A DNA stretch of 10,598 nt, from contig CAAGIZ010000088.1 in the NCBI GenBank assembly GCA_900770075.1, forward strand, positions 1 to 10,598, read 5' to 3'. The DNA comes from Spirochaetia bacterium (GTDB taxonomy: Bacteria; Spirochaetota; Spirochaetia; Treponematales; Treponemataceae). Shown piece by piece: positions 1 through 5,439 of the stretch. The position numbers and the translations under genes were made by a program. Under the pieces are notes generated by a model. That model was not told the DNA's origin and searched no databases. It saw only the letters and a list, made by a program, of their open reading frames with translations. How positions within the stretch are numbered: the stretch's first letter is position 1; every line of letters begins with the position of its first letter.

Positions 1-65
1 AGCGGGGGATGGAAAGGCGCGGTGGAGGGGCCGGAACTTAGGGGGCGAATTTTAGCCCGGACATT

Positions 66-129
66 AGGGGCGGCGCAGCCGTTCCGGAGCGGACTTTAGC
101 CGCGCAGGAATAAGGGTTACCGCACCCCG
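66..129 (+). repeat. Modular palindromic intergenic repeat, copy A
   Basis: This copy shares its two outer blocks with copy B at 5295-5386. The left block holds gcggcgcagccgttccg (70-86), whose cggc/gccg arms form a small hairpin. The right block (104-129) contains aggaat, agggttaccg and accccg. Between them is a short gcgg/ccgc hairpin (89-103), where copy B has a 14-bp stem. An additional inverted repeat, ccggaac (31-37) with gttccgg (81-87), and gggc/gccc (43-58) suggest the structured region starts further left. It lies 3' of the acetyltransferase gene. No coding potential is apparent. Confidence 0.75.
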
Positions 130-168
130 TTTGGCCGGTCGCGGGCGGTGCTTGTGCTCCGGATTTTA

Positions 169-693
169 TTATTCTGAGCGTTGTAATGTAAAACGGAAAT
201 GTGGCATGTCTATACCACGGTAGTGTTTTGTCCAGGTGTCGTGGAGTTTCATGCCGTTTCTGAGGGCTACTTTTTGGGAAGCGGTGTTTGTGTCCCTGAT
301 TATGGAGCATACTTCTTCTGCTTTCAGCACTTCGAAGGCATAATTTTTGCAGGCTTGTGCGGCTTCTGTTGCGTAGCCTTTGTGCCAGTGTTCGCGTTCA
401 AAGAGGTAGCCTATTTCGAGAACTTCCATCTCTTTCCATTTTTGCATGGTCAGACCACATTGCCCGATCATTCTGTCTGTTTGTTTGAGAACTGCTGCCC
501 ATAGTCCAAAATTGTATTTTTTGTAGCCCATAAGCTGACAGTCCAGCCATTGCCGGACTTCCTGGTCTGTGAATGCTCCTTCGTAAGCGTACATGGTCTG
601 TTCGTCCTGAAGTATGCGGCAGAGGGATAAAAAATCTTCCTGGCAAAGTTCCCGGAGATAAAGACGGTCGGTTTCGAGAATTGTTTTTGACAT
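169..693 (-). CDS. GNAT-family N-acetyltransferase (RimJ/RimL-like)
   Basis: This 174-residue protein has the layout of the Acetyltransf_3 (RimJ/RimL-like) branch of GNAT enzymes, which move acetyl from acetyl-CoA to an amine, often a protein N-terminus or a small molecule. The N-terminus ETDRLYLREL is the usual first strand of this branch. The acetyl-CoA pyrophosphate loop is HWHKGYATEA, preceded by the strand EIGYLF. A later NTASQKVALRNGM segment matches the conserved N-x-x-S-x-x-x-x-x-x-x-G-M region near the C-terminus. Length is normal for a single-domain GNAT. The start is supported by GGAG seven bases before the ATG and by a promoter at 726-754. The gene appears monocistronic and is followed by repeat copy A. 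The substrate cannot be read from sequence; antibiotic or peptide acetylation are both possible. Confidence 0.88.
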   Translation of the reverse strand: MSKTILETDRLYLRELCQEDFLSLCRILQDEQTMYAYEGAFTDQEVRQWLDCQLMGYKKYNFGLWAAVLKQTDRMIGQCGLTMQKWKEMEVLEIGYLFEREHWHKGYATEAAQACKNYAFEVLKAEEVCSIIRDTNTASQKVALRNGMKLHDTWTKHYRGIDMPHFRFTLQRSE

Positions 694-725
694 TTGTTAA
701 CTCCATAAAAAGTTAAAAAAAGTTA

Positions 726-754
726 AATATAGTGGCACTATTTTAATCGGACAA
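726..754 (-). promoter_or_regulatory. Sigma70-type promoter of the acetyltransferase gene
   Basis: On the minus strand, TTGTCC (754-749) and TATATT (731-726) are separated by exactly 17 bases. Transcription would start near 719, giving a leader of about 26 bases that carries the GGAG ribosome site. Identified by eye only. Confidence 0.6.
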
Positions 755-847
755 GAAAGAGAGGACTTGATTTTTCTTGCTATTTTACATTTGGGAAAAA
801 GGAAAAAACACAGCCAGAAGACAGGCATTAGTGGAGCATGCAGGATT

Positions 848-1273
848 TTACTTTTCCAGTTCGCCGGAATAATCTAAAATTCCTCCGATTTCCAGAACAT
901 TTTCGTAGCCGTAAGATATGAGTTTTTGAGATGCTTCTTTGCTCCGGCGGCCGCTGCGGCAATAGACGAAAATTTTTGTATTTTTTGAGGGAATAAGTTT
1001 TTCGGCTTTTTCCTGCGTGATCTTTTCGTTCGTAAAGAGAACTGCTCCCGGTATGTGCCCGGCTTTGTATTCTTCGGGGCGGCGCACGTCAAGCAAAATT
1101 GAATTTTCGTTCTTGCTTTGGGAAAGCATTTTGAGACCGTCGTTCATTGAGAGGGAAATGTAAGTTTTCATAATGCCTCCACTTTTTTTGAGATTTTGAT
1201 TTTCTCTTGCATTGCAGGAAAGGCTTAAAAAAAGGACAGCCAGAATCGTGCAGGCGGATTTTAGTTTATTCAT
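848..1273 (-). CDS. Rhodanese-domain lipoprotein
   Basis: This 141-residue protein is a single rhodanese (sulfurtransferase) domain behind a lipoprotein signal. Residues 1-20 are a short basic start, a hydrophobic core and LSLSC, with Cys20 the likely lipidated residue, so the protein should be anchored in an envelope membrane outside the cytoplasm. The domain begins near residue 36. ILLDVRRPEEY (59-69) and GHIPGA (72-77) are the classic CH2-type motif. The active-site loop is CRSGRRS (105-111), with Cys105 able to carry a persulfide. An internal Met at residue 35 would give a cytoplasmic form, but the lipobox favours the long start. The ribosome site is weak (an AGAG about eight bases upstream). 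The gene starts 60 bases after tRNA-Gly on the same strand with no terminator seen between them, so it may be read from the tRNA promoter. Its physiological substrate is unknown. Confidence 0.88.
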   Translation of the reverse strand: MNKLKSACTILAVLFLSLSCNARENQNLKKSGGIMKTYISLSMNDGLKMLSQSKNENSILLDVRRPEEYKAGHIPGAVLFTNEKITQEKAEKLIPSKNTKIFVYCRSGRRSKEASQKLISYGYENVLEIGGILDYSGELEK

Positions 1274-1333
1274 CAGGTACTCTTTTGCCAGACAGCGGAC
1301 AATCTGCTGCCAGTCCAGGAAATTTCAGAAAAA

Positions 1334-1403
1334 GCGGATGACGGGAGTCGAACCCGCGTGTGAAGCTTGGGAAGCTTCCATACTGCCGTTGTATTACGTC
1401 CGC
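1334..1403 (-). tRNA. tRNA-Gly (anticodon CCC)
   Basis: The minus strand folds into a full cloverleaf of 70 bases: acceptor gcggacg/catccgc, D arm atac/gtat with GG in the loop, anticodon stem gaagc/gcttc, loop ttcccaa, four-base variable region, and T arm with loop ttcgact. Placing U33 in the loop gives anticodon CCC, reading GGG. The base after the acceptor is T, the U73 discriminator common in bacterial glycine tRNAs. CCA is not encoded. The acceptor has one C-A mismatch (positions 6 and 67) and the T stem one G-U pair. A near-consensus promoter lies just upstream. Confidence 0.93.
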
Positions 1404-1417
1404 AAACATTACGCTTT

Positions 1418-1446
1418 AATATACTGAGTTTTTTTGCGGTTTGCAA
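1418..1446 (-). promoter_or_regulatory. Sigma70-type promoter of tRNA-Gly
   Basis: On the minus strand, TTGCAA (1446-1441) and TATATT (1423-1418) are 17 bases apart. The predicted start is near 1411, about eight bases before the mature tRNA 5' end. With no terminator visible after the tRNA, this promoter may also serve the rhodanese lipoprotein gene. Confidence 0.7.
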
Positions 1447-1477
1447 GTGTAAAAAAAAGAGTGTAAAAAAAGAGGGT

Positions 1478-1567
1478 GGGGGAAGTCTCCCCCTCGGCTG
1501 CAATTCGTCGCTTTTGCTCCTCATTTACGCCTGCCCCCTCTGCGGGGGCTTCCCCCGCAACGCCCCC
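1478..1567. repeat. GC-rich multi-hairpin intergenic module
   Basis: This block of G and C runs sits between the tRNA-Gly promoter and the 26-bp repeat, in an otherwise AT-rich gap of about 320 bases (1404-1724). It can form ggggga/tccccc (1478-1483 with 1488-1493), then either gccccc/gggggc (1533-1538 with 1544-1549) or tgcggggg/cccccgca (1541-1548 with 1552-1559). The last two share bases and exclude each other. Open frames through it are low-complexity and not credible genes. I suspect a dispersed Treponema repeat, but only one copy lies in the window. Confidence 0.55.
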
Positions 1568-1572
1568 TTTTT

Positions 1573-1598
1573 CTAGGGAAACACTGAATAAATCCTAT
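1573..1598 (+). repeat. 26-bp dispersed repeat, copy 1
   Basis: The core ggaaacactgaataaatcc and its flanks match the reverse complement of 10048-10073 at 25 of 26 positions. Here it abuts the GC-rich hairpin module on its left and lies about 40 bases upstream of the lipoprotein promoter. No transposase is nearby. Confidence 0.85.
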
Positions 1599-1601
1599 GG
1601 A

Positions 1602-1627
1602 AAAAACTGTTAGAATTTGCAGTTTTT
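1602..1627 (+). other. Hairpin just upstream of the lipoprotein promoter
   Basis: aaaaactg (1602-1609) pairs with cagttttt (1620-1627) over a ten-base loop, and a T run follows at 1630-1635. It could act as a weak terminator insulating the lipoprotein promoter from upstream transcription, but the stem is AT-rich. Confidence 0.35.
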
Positions 1628-1637
1628 GCTTTTTTGA

Positions 1638-1666
1638 TTGAAAAAAAGCCCTTTGTGCACTATAGT
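1638..1666 (+). promoter_or_regulatory. Sigma70-type promoter of the lipoprotein gene
   Basis: TTGAAA (1638-1643) and TATAGT (1661-1666) are spaced by 17 bases. Transcription would begin near 1673, leaving a leader of about 50 bases with a strong AAGGAG ribosome site at 1713-1718. Confidence 0.7.
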
Positions 1667-1724
1667 TTAAAAAGAGGTATAAGCAGGCAAAATACCAGAG
1701 ACCTGCGTACCCAAGGAGTAAACT

Positions 1725-2618
1725 ATGAAAATGACAAAAAAGCTTTTGGCATTGGTGGGGGGGGTAGCAATTCTTACTTCCGCTTTTGTTTTTACAGGAT
1801 GTTCAGAAGATGATGACGACACAGAAGGCGCTATTTCCGGTTCTGGAAATAATTACTCAATAACTTATAAAAACGAAGACACTGTAAACATTTATCGTTG
1901 TACTAATACAACAACTTTTAAGCATCTTGGCGAACTTGTAAAGATTGAAATAAAAAATCAGACAACCACTTCTAAAGATGGTGTAATGGGCTTTATTTGG
2001 GATTTGAAGCAGTCAAAGGATGCGGAACTTGTAACAGAAGGGGCTACTACAACAAAACCTGCAATTACAGCATCTGGATATCAGAATTTCTTTTCTATTG
2101 GTTTTCAGAAAAATTATGATAATTCAAGCAGTTATGTCCGCTATTATGTTTCAAAGTTTTTTAATGTATCCGATTTGCAGGCTGATAACTTTGGTGTATC
2201 AAAGGGAAATACAGTAACCACTCACAAAGCTGGAATTGGCGCCAATACACCTAAAGAAATCGAAGTGCAGACTTGGAAAAAACTTGAAAACGTAAAAGTG
2301 GATTCTAATGGAACTGTTACTGTTTGGGTAGATATTTATCCTGTATATGCTAATTCAACATATGGTCAAAATTATAGTGCTCACTCTTCTGATGCTGCTG
2401 GCACATATATTGTTGATATTTATACAGCTGATCCAACTGTAGCAACAACTGCAACACCTGTTGAAACTGTAACTATTAACCCTTCCGTTACTGGCTATAA
2501 TGCAAAGCCAGCACAGGGAACCCTCGCCGTTTATGCAAATGTTCAGCCTCAAAAAACTTTGAATGGTTCTTGGGAATTGAAGAAAGATTACGCTGCTGCC
2601 GAAGTTGTAGAAGAATAA
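1725..2618 (+). CDS. Putative surface or envelope lipoprotein, unknown function
   Basis: This 297-residue protein begins with a lipoprotein signal: a lysine-rich start, a hydrophobic core and the lipobox VFTGC, with Cys26 the likely lipidated residue. The next residues, SEDDDDTEG, form an acidic linker typical of exported spirochaetal lipoproteins. The mature part is rich in Thr, Ser, Asn, Tyr and Val and looks beta-rich; I recognise no catalytic motif or named domain. The C-terminus (NGSWELKKDYAAAEVVEE) is acidic. The start is set by AAGGAG six bases upstream, and M3 is a poorer alternative. It is transcribed alone, from the promoter at 1638-1666 to the terminator at 2640-2680, and is opposite in strand to its neighbours. 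The gene is visibly more AT-rich than the minus-strand genes. A carbohydrate-binding or adhesin role is possible but unsupported. Confidence 0.85.
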   Translation: MKMTKKLLALVGGVAILTSAFVFTGCSEDDDDTEGAISGSGNNYSITYKNEDTVNIYRCTNTTTFKHLGELVKIEIKNQTTTSKDGVMGFIWDLKQSKDAELVTEGATTTKPAITASGYQNFFSIGFQKNYDNSSSYVRYYVSKFFNVSDLQADNFGVSKGNTVTTHKAGIGANTPKEIEVQTWKKLENVKVDSNGTVTVWVDIYPVYANSTYGQNYSAHSSDAAGTYIVDIYTADPTVATTATPVETVTINPSVTGYNAKPAQGTLAVYANVQPQKTLNGSWELKKDYAAAEVVEE

Positions 2619-2639
2619 GCGGTTGGTTTAACTAAATGA

Positions 2640-2680
2640 CGGCTGCCGGCGGTTTTGACGCTGGCGGCTGTTTTTTTTTT
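2640..2680 (+). terminator. Rho-independent terminator of the lipoprotein gene
   Basis: cggctgccggcg (2640-2651) pairs fully with cgctggcggctg (2659-2670), allowing three G-U pairs, over a seven-base loop. Ten T residues follow immediately. It lies 21 bases after the stop codon. Confidence 0.9.
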
Positions 2681-2737
2681 GTCCTTAGATTTTTTTACAA
2701 CCCTGCTCTGCTTTTTTTTTGCTGGTTTGCCCAGTAG

Positions 2738-2887
2738 GGAACCTCTAAAACTTCAGTTTTTGTAAAAACGTTGGTAGCAAATCTTGAATTCGATAATGAT
2801 TCAATTGTGCGCAGTGCAGCATACGGTCCGACTGATGACTTTGGAAAAGAAATCGACATCGAAGGCGAAGCGCTCAAGAATTTCTAG
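2738..2887 (+). pseudogene. Short C-terminal coding remnant, family not recognised
   Basis: After an in-frame TAG at 2735-2737, the plus strand stays open for 49 codons to a TAG at 2885-2887. It reads like a protein tail: for example LVANLEFDNDSIVRSAAYGP, then DDFGKEIDIEGEALKNF. Codon choice and residue mix resemble real coding sequence, but there is no start codon with a ribosome site. The upstream sequence is T-rich and closed in this frame. I read it as the surviving 3' end of a deleted gene. The rest of the gap 2619-3011 holds two terminators and nothing else that I can support. The opposite strand is also open here (from a TTG), so the assignment is tentative. Confidence 0.4.
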
Positions 2888-2937
2888 TCCTTCCTTCCAC
2901 AACAAAAACTGCTTAAATAAAAAACGGCTTGTTTAAT

Positions 2938-2989
2938 AAAACAGGGGTGTTCTGAAAGTTTTTAACTTTCTGGACACCCCTGTTTTTTT
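2938..2989. terminator. Bidirectional terminator between the remnant and pgi
   Basis: A 23-base arm (2938-2960, containing acaggggtgt) pairs with 2964-2986 (containing acacccctgt) with one G-U and one T-T mismatch over a three-base loop. The plus side ends in a T run. The minus side ends in gttttatt, 23 bases beyond the pgi stop codon. It should end pgi transcription and can also block anything arriving from the left. Confidence 0.88.
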
Positions 2990-3011
2990 GCCCGGTTGGC
3001 TATGGTGCCGG

Positions 3012-4613
3012 TTACAGGTTCAGGAGTTCGGCGTAGGCTTTGAGGGCGCCTTCGGTCTGGCGGGCAAGGACTTTTTTGGCGAGGGTTTTTCCCAGTTGGA
3101 CTCCTTCCTGGTCAAAGCTGTTTATGTTCCATGCAAAGCCCTGGAACATTACCTTGTTTTCGTAGTGGGCAAGGAGTGCTCCCAAGGTTTTCGGGTTAAG
3201 TTCTGTTCCGTAAATAAGGCTGGACGGTCTTCCGCCGGCAAAGGACTTGTTTGGGTCGGAGTCGGTTTTTCCGCAGGCAAAGGCCATTATCTGGGCGGTT
3301 ACATTGGCATCCAGTTTTTGCTGGCTTGTGGAGCCTTCTATAACCACGTCGGTTTTTGTCTGGTTCTCTTTAAAGGCTATGAACTGAAGGGGCACAATGT
3401 CTGTTCCCTGATGCAGAAGCTGGTAGAAGGAATGCTGACCGTTTGTGCCCGGTTCTCCGAAGATTACAGGACCGGTAACGTAGCCTATTTTCTGACCGAA
3501 GCGGTTTACGGATTTTCCGTTGGATTCCATGTCCAGCTGCTGAAGGTGTGCCGGGAAGCGGCTCAAGGCCTGGCTGTACGGAAGCACTGCCGTTGCCGGA
3601 TATTCCTGCACGCTGCGTTCATAAAGCCCTATAAGGGCATCCAGCAGAGCCGGGTTTTTGAGCAGGTCTTTGTTTGCAGAAAGAGTGTCTTCTTCTGCTG
3701 CACCTTCCAGAAAGTCTGCAAAAACTTCTGCACCGAAGGCAAGGGAAAGAACGGCTCCGCCTACTGCCGAGGTGGAAGAATAGCGTCCGCCGATGTAGTC
3801 ATCCATATAGAAGGAAGCAAGGTATTCCGGGTTGTCTGCCAGGGGAGAGGTTTTTGAAGTAACTGCCAGCATGTGGCGGGCTGGATTTAAGCCTGCTTTT
3901 TTTAGGGCGTCTTTTACAAAGGCTTCGTTGGTTAAGGTTTCCAGAGTGGTGCCCGATTTTGAAACCAGTATGAAAAGGGAATGGGCACAGTCGCAGCCGG
4001 CAAGAACGCTGGAAGCATCGTCCGGGTCTACGTTGGAGATGAATTTTGCTTCCATCTTAAAGCGGCTGTTTGCCTTTGCCCAGTTTTCCAGAGCCAGATA
4101 CATTGCACGCGGACCAAGGTCGCTTCCGCCGATTCCAATCTGTACGACTGTGGTAAATTTTTCGCCTTTTTCGTTGGTAATCTTTCCTGAATGGACTTTT
4201 TCTGCAAAGTCTGCAATTTTTTTCTGTTCGTTTTTGTAGAATTCACGCTTATCAGTACCGTCTGCAACTACTGCGCTGCCCAGCTGACCGCGGGTAAGGT
4301 GGTGGAGGACAAGGCGTTTTTCGCCGGTATTTACTACGGCTCCGTTGTAAAGTGCCTGGAATTTCTGCACCAGCATGGCTTCTTCTGAAAGTTCTGCAAG
4401 GACTTTGAGGACTTTTTCGTTTACCTGTTTTGCCGCATAGTTGTAGGTAAGACCTGCTCCCATGTTTACGGAATAGTCCTTTACCCTCTGTGATGCGGCG
4501 GCGGAAGAAAGTTCCTTTGCGATGTCTACCGCTCCTTTCAGTGACTGCAGTTTTTTGAATGATTCAAGTGAATCAAGGTTTTCCCAGTTTATGTCTTTTT
4601 CTAAGTCTGCCAT
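3012..4613 (-). CDS. pgi: Glucose-6-phosphate isomerase
   Basis: This 533-residue cytoplasmic enzyme interconverts glucose 6-phosphate and fructose 6-phosphate at the head of glycolysis. Both SIS-type sugar-phosphate domains are recognisable. GIGGSDLGP (160-168) and the phosphate loop SKSGTTLET (218-226) lie in the first, and GGRYSSTSAVGG (275-286) carries the conserved Arg277. GEPGTNGQHSFYQ (386-398) supplies the catalytic base Glu387, and FDQEGVQLGK (500-509) holds the C-terminal active-site Lys509. Length is close to the usual 540-560. The catalytic histidine found in the E. coli and rabbit enzymes after the Glu motif has no evident counterpart, as there is no His between 401 and 483. The start has GGGAG ten bases upstream. 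The gene lies downstream of sufU on the same strand but has its own TATAAT promoter, and ends at the 2938-2989 terminator. Confidence 0.97.
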   Translation of the reverse strand: MADLEKDINWENLDSLESFKKLQSLKGAVDIAKELSSAAASQRVKDYSVNMGAGLTYNYAAKQVNEKVLKVLAELSEEAMLVQKFQALYNGAVVNTGEKRLVLHHLTRGQLGSAVVADGTDKREFYKNEQKKIADFAEKVHSGKITNEKGEKFTTVVQIGIGGSDLGPRAMYLALENWAKANSRFKMEAKFISNVDPDDASSVLAGCDCAHSLFILVSKSGTTLETLTNEAFVKDALKKAGLNPARHMLAVTSKTSPLADNPEYLASFYMDDYIGGRYSSTSAVGGAVLSLAFGAEVFADFLEGAAEEDTLSANKDLLKNPALLDALIGLYERSVQEYPATAVLPYSQALSRFPAHLQQLDMESNGKSVNRFGQKIGYVTGPVIFGEPGTNGQHSFYQLLHQGTDIVPLQFIAFKENQTKTDVVIEGSTSQQKLDANVTAQIMAFACGKTDSDPNKSFAGGRPSSLIYGTELNPKTLGALLAHYENKVMFQGFAWNINSFDQEGVQLGKTLAKKVLARQTEGALKAYAELLNL

Positions 4614-4675
4614 ATACGTCTGTCTCCCGTATGTTTATGTTTTTGGCGGTTCTTGTATGAATGACCGCTTGTTTA

Positions 4676-4704
4676 ATTATACCATAGAATAGTATTTTTT
4701 TACA
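4676..4704 (-). promoter_or_regulatory. Likely promoter of pgi
   Basis: A perfect TATAAT on the minus strand (4681-4676) lies 17 bases from a weak -35, TGTAAA (4704-4699). The leader would be about 55 bases and includes a gcggt/accgc hairpin. No terminator is seen between sufU and this site, so read-through from sufU is also possible. Confidence 0.55.
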
Positions 4705-4721
4705 TTTTTGACTTTTTGTTT

Positions 4722-5204
4722 TCAGATCGGGCAGTTTTCGTGGGGCTGGCTGGCTTGCCTGCTGAATTCCCGGGTTTTTGCCGGTGATGAAAGCATTTCG
4801 TGGAGGGTTCTCCAGCCCAGTTCTGCGCATTTAACGCGGCTCGGCATGCGGGAGATGTCGGAAAGGGAGGCGGCTTCGTCCAGCTGTTCAATCTGTTCTT
4901 CTGTGGCGGTTCCGTGAATCATTCCGGTAAAAATTTCGTACAGATTTTTTGCTTCTTCTTCGCTTTTGCCGATTACAAGGTCGAGCATCATGTCTACGCT
5001 TGCCTGACTTATAGCACAGCCTGAACCTGTGTAGGAACCGTCTGTGATTATTCCATTTTCGGTTTTTAGATAGAGGACTATGTTGTCGCCGCAGCTGGGA
5101 TTTACGCCGTGGAGTTTGAGGGTTGCACCGTCCATCTCCGTCTTGTGGACGGGGTTTACGTTGTGGTCGTTTAATATTTCTCTGTAAAGTTCTTTTGTGT
5201 CCAT
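4722..5204 (-). CDS. sufU: SufU-type Fe-S assembly sulfur acceptor
   Basis: This 160-residue cytoplasmic protein belongs to the IscU/SufU fold. In SufU-type systems it is a zinc protein that accepts persulfide sulfur from SufS. The zinc and active-site residues are all present: Cys38 and Asp40 in NPSCGD (35-40), Cys63 in GSGCAISQASVDMM, and Cys126 in SRVKCAELGW. The 63-residue gap between the second and third cysteines fits SufU, which carries an insertion there relative to IscU. The tail after Cys126 is about 34 residues, somewhat long, and ends in an extra Cys (ENCPI). The N-terminus (ELYREILNDHNVNP) matches the family start. There is no Shine-Dalgarno sequence; instead a strong promoter lies directly against the ATG. 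sufS lies upstream on the same strand, separated by the CDF gene. Confidence 0.94.
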   Translation of the reverse strand: MDTKELYREILNDHNVNPVHKTEMDGATLKLHGVNPSCGDNIVLYLKTENGIITDGSYTGSGCAISQASVDMMLDLVIGKSEEEAKNLYEIFTGMIHGTATEEQIEQLDEAASLSDISRMPSRVKCAELGWRTLHEMLSSPAKTREFSRQASQPHENCPI

Positions 5205-5212
5205 GGGCTTTT

Positions 5213-5241
5213 ATTATAAAGAAATTTAAGGTGAATGTGAA
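5213..5241 (-). promoter_or_regulatory. Strong promoter abutting the sufU start codon
   Basis: On the minus strand, TTCACA (5241-5236, five of six consensus) and TATAAT (5218-5213, six of six) are 17 bases apart. Only eight bases (aaaagccc) separate the -10 box from the ATG, so the predicted start falls within one to three bases of the start codon and the mRNA would be leaderless. Confidence 0.68.
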
Positions 5242-5294
5242 TTACAAGAGAAAATAAGCAGCCGTTTTGCAGTTAATTGCCCGCGGGGGATTGT

Positions 5295-5386
5295 AGGGGC
5301 GGCAAAGCCGTTCCGTAGCGCCCGTGTTTGCAAAGCAAACACTTTTGCAAACACGGGTGCGGAGGAATGAGGGTTACCGAACCCCG
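5295..5386 (+). repeat. Modular palindromic intergenic repeat, copy B
   Basis: The left block gcggcaaagccgttccg (5299-5315) and the right block (5359-5386, with ggaggaat, agggttaccg and accccg) match copy A closely. The middle is a perfect 14-bp hairpin: cccgtgtttgcaaa (5321-5334) with tttgcaaacacggg (5344-5357) over a nine-base loop, unrelated in sequence to the middle of copy A. The preceding gcgggggat (5283-5291) also occurs at 3-11 (gcgggggat), so the element may extend left. It fills most of the 235-base gap between the CDF gene and the sufU promoter. Confidence 0.78.
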
Positions 5387-5439
5387 AAAAGCCCCTGGAC
5401 AGGGGAGCCGCACCAAAAAATCCTGCAGAAAAAAATTTC

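Noticed and set aside
780..847. Terminator after the rhodanese gene
   Set aside because: There is a T run on the minus strand after a possible gcc/ggc pair, but no stem longer than 3-4 bp.
1273..1524. Minus-strand 83-codon frame through the tRNA and GC-rich block
   Set aside because: It runs across tRNA-Gly and hairpin repeats; the translation is low-complexity and not credible.
2695..2877. Minus-strand 60-codon frame starting at TTG
   Set aside because: It has a poor start and ribosome-site spacing, and the plus-strand frame in the same place looks more protein-like.
2988..3857. Long plus-strand frame (289 codons)
   Set aside because: It is antisense to pgi, rich in Cys, Phe and Gly, lacks a ribosome site, and pgi is unambiguous.
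5391..5408. gcccctggacaggggagc hairpin as a terminator for the CDF gene
   Set aside because: The stem is only 5-6 bp and is followed by just cttttc on the minus strand; too weak to call.
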